In this document: positions 1 to 8,884 of the stretch, piece by piece
Numbering within the stretch: the stretch's first letter is position 1
Layout: every line of letters starts with the position of its first letter
Source of the DNA: Bacteroidales bacterium
GTDB taxonomy: Bacteria > Bacteroidota > Bacteroidia > Bacteroidales > F082
Length of the DNA: 64,000 bases
Direction of reading: 5' to 3'
Assembly: GCA_028277395.1 (NCBI GenBank)
Contig: JANQGJ010000060.1
Location: 44,153 to 108,152 of the forward strand
The notes under the pieces: model-generated
Told to the model about the DNA's origin: nothing
Databases searched by the model: none
The model's input: only the letters and a program-made list of their open reading frames with translations
Made by a program: the position numbers and the translations under genes

Positions 1-40
1 GAATTTTCTCGTTTAATTCCCTAATATTTGTTTCAAGCAT
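1..40 (-). CDS. Possible partial gene running off the left edge
   Basis: An ATG at 38..40 on the minus strand opens a frame (MLETNIRELNEKI) that leaves the window after 13 residues. A CAAAAATA box, the reverse complement of the Bacteroidota TAnnTTTG -7 element, lies just upstream at 64..71, which fits a gene starting here. The IRELNEKI stretch reminds me of the N-terminus of MoxR-type AAA ATPases of this phylum, but 13 residues cannot establish identity. Confidence 0.35.
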   Translation of the reverse strand, partial: MLETNIRELNEKI

Positions 41-63
41 TTTGAATGAAATTATGTACGTTA

Positions 64-71
64 CAAAAATA
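64..71 (-). promoter_or_regulatory. Candidate -7 promoter box (minus strand)
   Basis: CAAAAATA on the plus strand reads TATTTTTG on the minus strand and matches the TAnnTTTG -7 consensus of Bacteroidota. It lies 23 bp before the ATG of the possible edge gene. I see no good -33 TTG. Confidence 0.35.
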
Positions 72-232
72 TAAAATTGGATTTTTTACTCGTGTTAATA
101 ATTGTTAAACACTGTCGTTCAACTGTCTGTTTACTTACATTTTGAGTAGAATTTATAAGCTAATTATTGTTACCTCTAAATTGTAATCATATCAACATTT
201 TAATGTAAAACCCTGTGTGTACTAAAAACAGA

Positions 233-1456
233 TTATCTGAAAGCTGCTAACAGTAATTCCAGGTCCCTTGATGGTAATCCAAACAGCTCACCAATATGAT
301 TGTTAGTGAGAGTGCCACTATAGATGTAGACACCTTTTTGAAATCCCAGATCATTCTTAAGCATTTGTTCTATGCCACCATAATCTGAAATCCGCATGAG
401 CATAGGTGTAATTATATTGCTGATTGAATGTGAGGCAGTATTTGGAACACATGAGGCAACGTTTGGAACACAATAATGTGTTATACCATGAACTTTATAG
501 GTTGGGTTGCTGTGAGTAGTTATTTTTGAGGTTTCAAAACACCCTCCCTGATCAATGCTGACATCAATAATAACAGATCCGGGTTCCATTAGTTTTATCA
601 TGTCCTCAGTAATTACACAGGGTGAGATACCAAGACTAGTGAATTTTGCAGATATTACAACATCTGCCTGCTGCAATGCCTGTTTTAGAGATGCAGGATC
701 AAGTGTTGATGTTGGAATACTATGACCCAATCTGTTTTGAATAGATCGCAATTTATAAATCGAGTTGTCAAAGATCTTTACCGAAGCACCCATTCCCAAT
801 GCAGTCCTTGCTGCGTATTCAGATACTGTTCCCGAGCCTATAATCACTACCTGTGACGGGCTTATTCCCGGAAACCCACCAAGTAACTTGCCTTTTCCCG
901 AATCTGTACTTCTAAGGTATTGAGATGCAAGAAGAACCGAAGTGTTTCCAACAATCTCACTAATTGACTTCATAACAGGCAATGCTCCGGACTTATCCTG
1001 GATGTACTCCCAGGCAATAGCAGTTGACTTTTGAGACATTAGCCTCGTGAAAAATGATTTTCTTGAATTTGGCAGGAATAATGATGATAATAATACCCTG
1101 TGTTTTCCAATCATCTCAAGTTCGCTCTCAGTTGGTGGCGCAACCTTTAAAATTATATCACTTTTAAATGCTTCTTCTGCTGAACTAACTATATTGGCAC
1201 CAACTTTTGCGTAATCTTCGTTACTGAAGTTTGAACCTACACCTGCACCATCTTCTATTAGAACTTTGTGATTATTTTCAATCAATAACTCAACTGCCTC
1301 CGGGACAAGTGAAATCCGGTTTTCATTTTTTGATGGTTCATTTGGAATACCAATCGAAAATCTGCTTTTTTTAGGTATTGATTCCAATACTTCTTCCTGA
1401 GGCATCAATTGCTCAACATCTGACAACTTTAGAAATCCCTTGCTTTTTTCATTCAT
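233..1456 (-). CDS. ald: Alanine dehydrogenase / PntA-like NAD(P)-binding protein
   Basis: This 407-residue protein belongs to the alanine dehydrogenase/transhydrogenase alpha family, which oxidises L-alanine to pyruvate with NAD. The N-terminal catalytic half carries the family pattern IGIPNEPSKNENRISLVPEAV (about residues 36-56), with the Arg and Glu typical of substrate binding. The central Rossmann domain has VVIIGSGTVSEYAAR (about residues 203-217). The roughly 30-residue N-terminal extension is usual in Bacteroidota members. It is the last gene of a minus-strand operon after porX and tsaE. The enzyme is cytosolic. Because Bacteroidota copies diverge from classical Ald, alanine specificity is inferred. 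Confidence 0.85.
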   Translation of the reverse strand: MNEKSKGFLKLSDVEQLMPQEEVLESIPKKSRFSIGIPNEPSKNENRISLVPEAVELLIENNHKVLIEDGAGVGSNFSNEDYAKVGANIVSSAEEAFKSDIILKVAPPTESELEMIGKHRVLLSSLFLPNSRKSFFTRLMSQKSTAIAWEYIQDKSGALPVMKSISEIVGNTSVLLASQYLRSTDSGKGKLLGGFPGISPSQVVIIGSGTVSEYAARTALGMGASVKIFDNSIYKLRSIQNRLGHSIPTSTLDPASLKQALQQADVVISAKFTSLGISPCVITEDMIKLMEPGSVIIDVSIDQGGCFETSKITTHSNPTYKVHGITHYCVPNVASCVPNTASHSISNIITPMLMRISDYGGIEQMLKNDLGFQKGVYIYSGTLTNNHIGELFGLPSRDLELLLAAFR

Positions 1457-1543
1457 AGATATAATCCCAAATAACTATATTGACTGAAGGAGTTATGCTG
1501 GTTGTATAAATTACTTAAGTTAGATTTCCATAGATAAATGAAC

Positions 1544-1978
1544 TTAAGTACCGGAGACAACCGAATATTCAATAACCCTGGTGCCACTACCTTTCTCTTT
1601 AATCGTTAAATATACGTAAGATTCCGGTAAAAGTTCCATAATGAGTTCAGGCCATTCGATAAAACACATGTTGCTGCTATAGAAGTACTCTTCATATCCA
1701 ATGTCAAATACCTCGTCAATTTTTTTAATTCTGTAGAAATCAAAGTGGTACACAGGATGTTCGTCCATTGTATGGTACTCATTAACAAGAGCAAAAGTAG
1801 GACTGCTAACAACTTCATCTACCCCGAGTTCTTTACAAAATTCTTTGATAATTGTAGTCTTGCCTGCCCCCATCTTACCAAAAATCGCAAATATATTTTG
1901 TCCTTTCAGATCAACAAGGATCTTCTTTGCAACGCTGTTAAGTTCACTTAAATTCGCAGCTTCTAAAGTTCTCGTCAT
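1544..1978 (-). CDS. tsaE: tRNA t6A biosynthesis ATPase TsaE
   Basis: The product is a 144-residue P-loop ATPase, normal length for TsaE, which works with TsaB, TsaC and TsaD to make N6-threonylcarbamoyladenosine at position 37 of ANN-decoding tRNAs. The Walker A motif GKMGAGKT is at residues 34-41. The TsaE signatures SSPTFALVNEY and HFDFYR follow, and FIEWPE is the usual late motif. The start codon overlaps the porX stop by 4 bp (ATGA), so translation is probably coupled to the T9SS regulator. This neighbourhood is conserved in many Bacteroidota. Confidence 0.95.
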   Translation of the reverse strand: MTRTLEAANLSELNSVAKKILVDLKGQNIFAIFGKMGAGKTTIIKEFCKELGVDEVVSSPTFALVNEYHTMDEHPVYHFDFYRIKKIDEVFDIGYEEYFYSSNMCFIEWPELIMELLPESYVYLTIKEKGSGTRVIEYSVVSGT

Positions 1979-3528
1979 TTTGATGTAAGTGTTATGATTG
2001 GTACGAGTATTTCTTCCATAGACAAACCGCCATGCTGAAAGGTATTTTTGTAATAATTGGCATAATGGTTAAAATTATTTGGGTAGGCAAAAAAATCAGA
2101 ACCCCGTGAAAATACCCATCTGGTGCTGATATTTATTTTAGGAAGATGATATTCTTCAGGATTATTGATTTCAAATACCTCCTTAGCTTTATAATTCAGG
2201 CTTTTGCCATATTTGTATCTTAAGTTGGTATTTACGTTTTTATCACCCACTATTTTAATTGGGTCCATTACTCTGATGGAGCCATGATCTGTTGTAATGA
2301 GAACAGTTACATCTTTGGATGACAGGTACTTTATAATGTCAAATAATGATGAATGCTCGAACCATGATAACATTAACGACCTGTAGGCTGCTTCATCATC
2401 TGCCAATTCCCTGATTATTTCCATTTCTGTTCTGGCATGCGACAGCATATCAATGAAATTATATACGATAACATTGAAATCGGTACTCATAAGGTTTGAG
2501 ATGTTCTCAAATAGTTTTCGGCCTGCATTTAAATTTAATATCTTGTTGTATGATATGCTGGATTTACGTCGGTACCTGTTAAACAACTCCTGTAATAATT
2601 CCTTCTCATATTGATTTTTAGTGCCTTCTTCATGTTCATCAACCCAATATTGCCTGTAGCGGTTTCTTATATCATTTGGCATTAATCCGGCGAACAGGGA
2701 ATTCCTGGCATATTGTGTAGTTGTAGGGATTATACCATAATATAGATTGTCGTGATCAACTCTAAAGTATTGCTCAATCAATGGTTGAATTATCTTCCAT
2801 TGGTCATATCTTAAATTATCAATGAGAAGGAAAAATACTTTCTTTCCTTTATCGATCAGTGGGAAAGCAACATCCCTGATAAGTGTATGTGACATTGTGG
2901 GCCTGTTGCTTGATTCATCATCAAGCCAGCTTTTGTAGTTGCTTTCATAGAACTTTGCAAAAGCATTGTTTGCTTCCTGTTTTTGAATGTTTAATATTTC
3001 AATGATTCCTTTGTCGTCAGATTTCTCCAGGTCAGTTTCATAACGAATCAGATCTTTATAGACTTCAATCCATTCATTTGAATTAAGCCTGTCGGTAATT
3101 TTCATGCCAAGTTCACGAAACTGCTGCTGGTAAGTCATTGTCGCTTTTTCTCCTGCAAGTTTCCGGTTTTCGAGATTTCGTTTTAATGATAATAAGATTT
3201 GACTGGGTTTAACGGGTTTTATCAGGTAATCAGCAATATTTGAACCAATGGCATCTTCCATTATTGATTCCTCTTCACTCTTCGTTATCATAACAACCGG
3301 AAGACCGGCATTGTGCTTTTTAATCTTCTCCAAAGCTTCGATACCACTTATTCCGGGCATCTGTTCATCTAAAAATACAATATCATAATGATTTTCATGA
3401 ACTTTTTCAACAGCTTCATCACCACTTACAACGGCATCAACTTCATACCCTTTATCAACGAGATAAAGTATATGAGGTTTTAACATTTCAATTTCATCAT
3501 CTGCCCATAATATTCTAATATTGCTCAT
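1975..3528 (-). CDS. porX: PorX: response regulator with PglZ phosphatase domain
   Basis: The 517-residue length matches PorX, the regulator of the type IX secretion system. Residues 1-120 form a receiver domain with acidic residues D10 and D11, phosphoacceptor D54 in the context FLDEQMPG, and a KPVKP lysine motif. After a helical linker, residues about 200-515 form a PglZ/alkaline-phosphatase-fold domain with LLIDNLRYDQW, a TTTQYARNS nucleophile region, TTDHGS and QHGG metal-ligand motifs. Known PorX proteins are phosphorylated by PorY and hydrolyse phosphodiester oligonucleotides. No porY is in this window. It heads the porX-tsaE-ald operon; no clear promoter box was seen in the gap to the divergent HD gene. 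Confidence 0.93.
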   Translation of the reverse strand: MSNIRILWADDEIEMLKPHILYLVDKGYEVDAVVSGDEAVEKVHENHYDIVFLDEQMPGISGIEALEKIKKHNAGLPVVMITKSEEESIMEDAIGSNIADYLIKPVKPSQILLSLKRNLENRKLAGEKATMTYQQQFRELGMKITDRLNSNEWIEVYKDLIRYETDLEKSDDKGIIEILNIQKQEANNAFAKFYESNYKSWLDDESSNRPTMSHTLIRDVAFPLIDKGKKVFFLLIDNLRYDQWKIIQPLIEQYFRVDHDNLYYGIIPTTTQYARNSLFAGLMPNDIRNRYRQYWVDEHEEGTKNQYEKELLQELFNRYRRKSSISYNKILNLNAGRKLFENISNLMSTDFNVIVYNFIDMLSHARTEMEIIRELADDEAAYRSLMLSWFEHSSLFDIIKYLSSKDVTVLITTDHGSIRVMDPIKIVGDKNVNTNLRYKYGKSLNYKAKEVFEINNPEEYHLPKINISTRWVFSRGSDFFAYPNNFNHYANYYKNTFQHGGLSMEEILVPIITLTSK

Positions 3529-3684
3529 ATTCCGGTTTTATATTTTGTCAGTTAAATTTGTTTACTAATTTTATAAAATATAGTTTCTGTTTTATAGCTA
3601 AATCAGGATTCCTGTATTAGAATGACAGAATGTTATAATTATTGTGCCATTAAGAATCATCTTAATACAAAATTAACAATTTTT

Positions 3685-4932
3685 ATGAGCAGCAGAAATG
3701 TGAACAAACGCAAAATATTCAACGATCCGGTATATGGATTTGTATCCATTCCCGATGAATTGATTTTTGATTTAATTGAGCACAGAAGTTTTCAACGACT
3801 TCGCAGAATTAAGCAACTTGGCTTAACTCACCTGGTTTATCCCGGAGCTTTGCACACCAGGTTTCAGCATAGTTTGGGAGCAATGCATCTGACATCCAAA
3901 GCTATTAATGAACTTAGATTCAAAGGACACAATATTAGTGATGATGAGAGGCTTGGTGTCCTGATAGCAATGCTGTTACATGATGTCGGACATGGCCCTT
4001 ATTCACATGCCCTGGAGAATTCAATTGTTGAGAATGTTAGTCATGAACAAATTTCAAGACTTATAATGAACCAACTGAATGATACTTATGATAACAGTTT
4101 ATACATTGCTATAAAAATTTTTAATGATTCGCATGAAAAGAAATTTCTCCATAAATTAGTTTCGGGACAGTTTGACATGGACAGGCTTGATTATCTGAAA
4201 AGAGATAGCTATTTCACCGGTGTCTCTGAAGGAACAGTTAATTATGAACGTCTTCTCAGTATGCTAAATGTAGTAAATGATGACCTCGTAATTGAAGCTA
4301 AAGGTATTTACTCAATTGAGAAATTTATTACAGCTCGCAGATTGATGTATTGGCAGGTTTATTTGCACAAAACAGTTCTTGTAGCTGAATATATGATAAT
4401 GAAGGTTCTGAAAAGGGCTAAACAGCTAAGTTTAAACGGAGTGAAATTATTTGCAACACCTGCTCTCGAATTTTTTCTTAAAAACAAGATCTTTTTAAAC
4501 GATTTTGAAAATAATAGTGAAGTTATTGAGAATTTCCTGAAACTGGATGATTATGATATTTCCACATCAATGAAAATATGGATAAATCACCCTGATACAA
4601 TATTATCATATTTGAGCAATAGTATTATCAATCGAAAACTGTTCAGAATTATATTGCAAAATGAAAAATTCGACAAACAATATGTCGAAGATGTCGTTCT
4701 TAAAACGATGAAGATGTTTAATATACCTAGGGAAGATGCCCATTACCTGGTAATTCATGACCAAACATCAAATTATGTTTATAAACCGGGGACCAATAAA
4801 ATTGGCATATTACAAAAGAACGGTACTGTTGAAGATATTGCAGATGTTTCCGATCAGTTAAATATTTCACTACTTGCTAAACCAACTACCAAACATTTTA
4901 TATCTTACCCAAAGGAAATTATTTCGTGGTAG
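3685..4932 (+). CDS. HD-domain phosphohydrolase (dNTPase-like)
   Basis: I chose the ATG at 3685 (MSSRNVNKRK), giving 415 residues; the open frame extends back to 3622 but those 21 residues look unlike the family. The core motifs of an HD metal-dependent phosphohydrolase are visible: RFQHSLGA (first His), LLHDVGHGPYSHALE (HD pair) and GQFDMDRLDYLKRDSYFTG (distal Asp). The family resembles SamHD1/dGTPase-type deoxynucleotide triphosphohydrolases, but the substrate is unproven. It is divergent from porX, an arrangement common in Bacteroidota, where lipid A genes often follow; here they do not. Confidence 0.88.
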   Translation: MSSRNVNKRKIFNDPVYGFVSIPDELIFDLIEHRSFQRLRRIKQLGLTHLVYPGALHTRFQHSLGAMHLTSKAINELRFKGHNISDDERLGVLIAMLLHDVGHGPYSHALENSIVENVSHEQISRLIMNQLNDTYDNSLYIAIKIFNDSHEKKFLHKLVSGQFDMDRLDYLKRDSYFTGVSEGTVNYERLLSMLNVVNDDLVIEAKGIYSIEKFITARRLMYWQVYLHKTVLVAEYMIMKVLKRAKQLSLNGVKLFATPALEFFLKNKIFLNDFENNSEVIENFLKLDDYDISTSMKIWINHPDTILSYLSNSIINRKLFRIILQNEKFDKQYVEDVVLKTMKMFNIPREDAHYLVIHDQTSNYVYKPGTNKIGILQKNGTVEDIADVSDQLNISLLAKPTTKHFISYPKEIISW

Positions 4933-5017
4933 TTTAAGTTTCACAGTATTAGTCTAAATTAACAAAATAGTGTTAGTACTACTTTTACTCTTTACATTTC
5001 TTCGCTTTTGATTTTAT

Positions 5018-5025
5018 TAACTTTG
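5018..5025 (+). promoter_or_regulatory. Candidate -7 promoter box for the propeller-like protein
   Basis: TAACTTTG matches TAnnTTTG and sits 20 bp upstream of the ATG at 5046. The upstream -33 region has only TTTC-like sequence at proper spacing, so the call rests on the -7 box. Confidence 0.4.
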
Positions 5026-5045
5026 TTTTGTAAAATTCACTTTCG

Positions 5046-7730
5046 ATGTCTGTTAAGAATACTGTACAATATTCAATAATCGCAGCAGCAGTTATTGCCA
5101 TTATTGGATGGTTCATTGTTTCTTCTCTAGGTAGAACTGATGCTGAGCCACTTGATATATTACCCGATGATGCTGCAATAATTTTCCAGATTCAAAATCC
5201 AGGTCTGGTTTTTGAAACACTGGAAGAAGATAACTCTGTTTGGCAACAGTTGCTGAACATCAATGGTGTAGCGCATTTTGCAGATAAAATTAAATCGCTG
5301 GATACGATACTGAGTGAGGATTTAAGTTATTCAAAGTTGTTAAAGAGCAGTATGTTAACAATAGGGTTATACCATGATTCAATTAGTTCTGTAAACTGGC
5401 TGATGTTATCGAAAATTGAGTACAGACCGGATTTGGAAAGGTTAAAACGATTATTAAGCACATCTTTGGGCAGAGAATATGCAATCCTGAACCTGGCAGG
5501 ACTTGATAACTCTTTTAAAATCGTAAGTGCTGAAAAGGAAACAACTTTATATGTTGCTTTTATTGATGGAGTAATGGCAGTATCAGGTTCACCTGACATT
5601 TTGTTTATGGCTAATGATACATATAATGATGTTTCCAAAAGACTTTCCAATGATATGTCTTTCATGAAACTTAAGCAATCAGCACGTAGTAAAGTTTCAG
5701 GTAATATGTATATTCATTATAAATATTTCTCAAAGTTAATTGCCGAAATAATAAATGATGATAAATATGAATTTCTTGACTGGCTTGGTAAAATGGCCGA
5801 TTGGACTGAAACCGATATATTGATAAAGAACAATGAAGTTATATTATCAGGGTTTACAATTTCGGGTGAAAATAATATTCTTCAAAATAACTTCAGCGAT
5901 CAAAAACCAGTCAAAATAGAAGCTACCAATATACTACCTTATAATACTAATACTTTACTCTGGTTAGGTGTTGAAGATTTTAGTTCCTATTTTAATAATA
6001 CAGACCTCAGTAATAACACAGGGTCATTATCCAAAAGAATTAATTATGATGTTACAAAGTTAACTGCTGTTATTGACGATGAAGTGTTTCTGATTTCAAA
6101 TGCCGAAACTGTAGTTACTTTTGCTACCAGTACATGGGTTGGTTTTAAAGTAAGTAATTCAAACACTGCCAAATCAATTCTGGATTTAATTGCGAAAAAT
6201 ACCGGTAACAATAGGTCAACAAAGCGAAACAACATAGAAATAGGCAAAATTAACGACCCATCATTTCTTTCTGATTTATTTGGAAAAGCTTTCTCTGTCG
6301 TAAATAATAATTATTATGCAGTTATTGATGATTATGTCATATTTGCTAATTCTGAGCGATCAATATTAAACTTCGCCGGTTACACGGAGACGGGTAAGAC
6401 TTTGGATTTAAATGAGAACTACAGGGAGTTCTCTGATAATATATCATCAAATTCAAATTTATTTGTGTATGTTAATCCGGGCAATATTAAAAACAGACTT
6501 AATCAATATTTTAATAAAGAAACTACAAGTGAATTAATCAGGTATGAAAGTGTAATTAGCTCATTCCATGGATTGTCTTACCAGCTTTCTGTTGGAGATC
6601 CGTTAAGTTTTACAAGTTTATATTCTAGAGAATCAGATGTGTTACATGAAGAATCACTCGCATTGTGGAAAGTTCAGCTTGATACTGATATAGTAGCCGG
6701 GCCATTTCTGGTTTCAGATCACAGAACAGGCAAAAAGAACATTATCGTATTCGACTCCAATAATAATATGTACCTGATTGATCCCGATGGAAGAATATTA
6801 TGGAAAAAGAAAATTGACAGTAAGTCTCTGGGGAATATTTATGAAATAGACTATTATAAGAACAGGAAAATACAATATCTTTTTAATACAGCTGACAATA
6901 TTTACCTGGTTGACAGAAATGGAAGTAATGTGACCGGGTATCCCAGAAAGTTACATTCAAAAGCAACAAATGGTATTGTTGTTTTCGACTATCTTAAAAA
7001 TAAAGATTACCGACTGCTTGTGGCTCAATCAGATAAGAAGATATATAATTACTCGAAAAAGGGTAGTGAAATTCAGGGCTGGAACCGTCTCAGGATGCAG
7101 AATATTGTTGTTTCCCCTGTTAACAGGCTTGTGGCAAACAATAAAGATTATATTATTATAACTGATATTGAAAATGATGTGAAAGTTGTTGACCGTAAAG
7201 GCAATACAAGGATCAGAGTTGCGAAAAGTCTGGATAGGGGCAAAAATTCAGATTACTACGTTAACAGAACTAATAGTAAAGGAATTATAATTACTACTGA
7301 TAAAACTGGTAAATTAGTGTATATTTCATCTTCCGGTAAACTTAACTATACTGATTTTGGATCTTTTAGCCCGAATCATTTCTTTTTGTATGAGGATTTT
7401 GATGGAGATCGTTCCAAAGATTTTATCTACATTGATGGAAATGAGTTAAAAGTATTTGACCGGTTTAAGAAGGTGTTGTTTAGCTATAGTTTTGAGTCTG
7501 ATATTAATATTAAACCAACATTTTTTAAACTTGGAGCGAAAGAACAGGTACTTGGTGTTGTTTCAATAGATGAGAAAACCATTTACTTGTTTGACAATAA
7601 AGGTAATATAATAATCAGCAAAGGATTGGTTGGTGAAACTCCATTCACAGTAGGTCATCTTGAAAGCAATAACAGGATAAACCTTATTTCCGGTGCAGGA
7701 AACACTTTATATAATTACAGATTAAAATAA
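5046..7730 (+). CDS. Large membrane-anchored protein with C-terminal beta-propeller-like repeats
   Basis: The 894-residue product has one N-terminal membrane helix (about residues 9-27) and then a large exported domain. Residues about 35-530 resemble DUF3352-type proteins: an opening LPDDAAIIFQIQNP, followed by repeated alpha/beta units. From about residue 540 the sequence turns into repeats of the form YLIDPDGRILWKKKI and IYLVDRNGSNVTGYPRKL, ending with YLFDNKGNII. These look like PQQ/WD-like propeller blades. I recognise no catalytic motif. It is probably a periplasmic or outer-surface scaffold or sensor. It follows the HD gene by 113 bp and has its own candidate promoter. Function unknown. 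Confidence 0.75.
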   Translation: MSVKNTVQYSIIAAAVIAIIGWFIVSSLGRTDAEPLDILPDDAAIIFQIQNPGLVFETLEEDNSVWQQLLNINGVAHFADKIKSLDTILSEDLSYSKLLKSSMLTIGLYHDSISSVNWLMLSKIEYRPDLERLKRLLSTSLGREYAILNLAGLDNSFKIVSAEKETTLYVAFIDGVMAVSGSPDILFMANDTYNDVSKRLSNDMSFMKLKQSARSKVSGNMYIHYKYFSKLIAEIINDDKYEFLDWLGKMADWTETDILIKNNEVILSGFTISGENNILQNNFSDQKPVKIEATNILPYNTNTLLWLGVEDFSSYFNNTDLSNNTGSLSKRINYDVTKLTAVIDDEVFLISNAETVVTFATSTWVGFKVSNSNTAKSILDLIAKNTGNNRSTKRNNIEIGKINDPSFLSDLFGKAFSVVNNNYYAVIDDYVIFANSERSILNFAGYTETGKTLDLNENYREFSDNISSNSNLFVYVNPGNIKNRLNQYFNKETTSELIRYESVISSFHGLSYQLSVGDPLSFTSLYSRESDVLHEESLALWKVQLDTDIVAGPFLVSDHRTGKKNIIVFDSNNNMYLIDPDGRILWKKKIDSKSLGNIYEIDYYKNRKIQYLFNTADNIYLVDRNGSNVTGYPRKLHSKATNGIVVFDYLKNKDYRLLVAQSDKKIYNYSKKGSEIQGWNRLRMQNIVVSPVNRLVANNKDYIIITDIENDVKVVDRKGNTRIRVAKSLDRGKNSDYYVNRTNSKGIIITTDKTGKLVYISSSGKLNYTDFGSFSPNHFFLYEDFDGDRSKDFIYIDGNELKVFDRFKKVLFSYSFESDINIKPTFFKLGAKEQVLGVVSIDEKTIYLFDNKGNIIISKGLVGETPFTVGHLESNNRINLISGAGNTLYNYRLK

Positions 7731-7755
7731 TTCCAGAAGGAATATTACAGGACAG

Positions 7756-8184
7756 CTAGCTGGTTGCCCACAAATACATTGCGTTATGCTCGTCCTCTTT
7801 AATTAAAATAATCTCAGTAGGATCGTTATTCCCGTTTCTCATAAGGTATATTTTCAAAACGCCATCGCTCGATAGTTCAAGCATGGGAGCAAAATCACTT
7901 CTGTCAATTACCTTTGTAATTCTTGATTGGAATGATTTAAGGTCATCACTCTGTAAGTCTTTTCCCGTGTATTCAATCACATATATCTTTTTAATATTGT
8001 TGAAAAGTTTTATCAGATCACTGTCAATTCCAAGACTAATGTCGGAATCGGTGGTAGACATATTATAATCAAAATTTGCAACATTCTCATAATCAGAAAA
8101 TAATTGTTTCATTTGTTTGTTCTGAGCAATTATCCATGATGGAGCTAATGTTAATATTAAAACGACGATTATTGATTTTCTCAT
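7756..8184 (-). CDS. DUF4252 family secreted protein (second copy)
   Basis: A 142-residue protein with a signal peptide (hydrophobic residues about 5-20, cleavage near IIAQ). The body is a DUF4252 domain, a small Bacteroidota-specific alpha/beta fold, with the closing pattern EIILIKEDEHNAMYLWATS. It is the distal gene of a minus-strand group headed by an ECF sigma factor at 9.98 kb. The paralogue at 8320-8856 is upstream, separated by a 135-bp spacer with a perfect hairpin. The role of DUF4252 is not known; association with ECF sigma/anti-sigma pairs suggests an envelope-related function. Confidence 0.8.
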   Translation of the reverse strand: MRKSIIVVLILTLAPSWIIAQNKQMKQLFSDYENVANFDYNMSTTDSDISLGIDSDLIKLFNNIKKIYVIEYTGKDLQSDDLKSFQSRITKVIDRSDFAPMLELSSDGVLKIYLMRNGNNDPTEIILIKEDEHNAMYLWATS

Positions 8185-8253
8185 AGTTCAATTAATATAT
8201 TTATTTCTGTATTTGCAGAAATGACTGCATAGCTAATAATATTTTTAACCTGT

Positions 8254-8301
8254 TAGCCTATAATGTGAAATTTTATTTGGAAAATTTCACATTATAGGCT
8301 A
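8254..8301. repeat. Perfect 21-bp inverted repeat (hairpin) between the DUF4252 genes
   Basis: Positions 8254..8274 and 8281..8301 are exact reverse complements (21 bp), separated by a 6-base loop (atttgg). The arms begin TAGCCTATAATG and are AT-rich. On the transcribed minus strand the hairpin is not followed by a clean T-run, so it is not a classic intrinsic terminator. An mRNA-stabilising or processing structure, attenuator or protein-binding palindrome are all possible. Confidence 0.85.
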
Positions 8302-8319
8302 TATGATCGTATTCGGGAA

Positions 8320-8856
8320 TTAGTGGTGAATTTTATCAAGATTCTCCATGCCTTTCATATCCAGAGAATGGCTGATATCTGATATGGTATTCATATCAAG
8401 ATTACCTGTCATACTCATTAATAAAACTTCGTCATCGCTTTTTACAATCATAATAAGTTCGGAGATGCGATCTTTTCCTGCTTTTTTTATTAAGAACTTA
8501 ATATCGCTGTCACTATCGTTGATTGCCATTAATTCGGAGTATTCATCAAAAGGCAGAGTTTTTTTGATCTCCTTATAAAAGTCGCTGATACTGCCACCTT
8601 CTTCACTTTCAAATACAAGCATTTTTAATCCCTCAAGCTGTTGCATAACGTTTTGAGCTTCTTTTGCGTCTTTTGTACTATCGTGTGTATCGAAGCTTCC
8701 CAGCAGACTAAACATCTCAGGTGAAATGTTCATACTGGTAAAACCTTCTTTTCCGGCATATTTTTTATAAAGCTTATCCATATCGCTTTGAGCAAAGGTT
8801 GTTACCGGAATAATAAGTAGCATTATTGTCAGTACTTTAAAAAATTGTGTTTTCAT
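8320..8856 (-). CDS. DUF4252 family secreted protein (first copy)
   Basis: A 178-residue protein with a cleavable signal peptide (MKTQFFKVLTIMLLIIPVTTFAQ, shown here as residues 1-23, cleavage after AQ). The mature part is a DUF4252 domain with the typical MDKLYKKYAGKEGFTSMNISPEM opening (residues about 26-48) and SELIMIVKSDDEVLLMSMTGNLD near the end. It lies 28 bp downstream of the anti-sigma-like gene and is probably co-transcribed. It is paralogous to the shorter gene at 7756-8184. Function unknown. Confidence 0.85.
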   Translation of the reverse strand: MKTQFFKVLTIMLLIIPVTTFAQSDMDKLYKKYAGKEGFTSMNISPEMFSLLGSFDTHDSTKDAKEAQNVMQQLEGLKMLVFESEEGGSISDFYKEIKKTLPFDEYSELMAINDSDSDIKFLIKKAGKDRISELIMIVKSDDEVLLMSMTGNLDMNTISDISHSLDMKGMENLDKIHH

Positions 8857-8884
8857 GATCTTTATATTTATTTTTAATTATTTG

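Noticed and set aside
3622..3684. Longer N-terminus for the HD protein
   Set aside because: The 21 extra residues look non-homologous and the ATG at 3685 gives a typical start; similar trimming was applied to the genes starting at 20161, 27469, 30381, 36591, 36769, 39052, 44027, 45181 and 48574.
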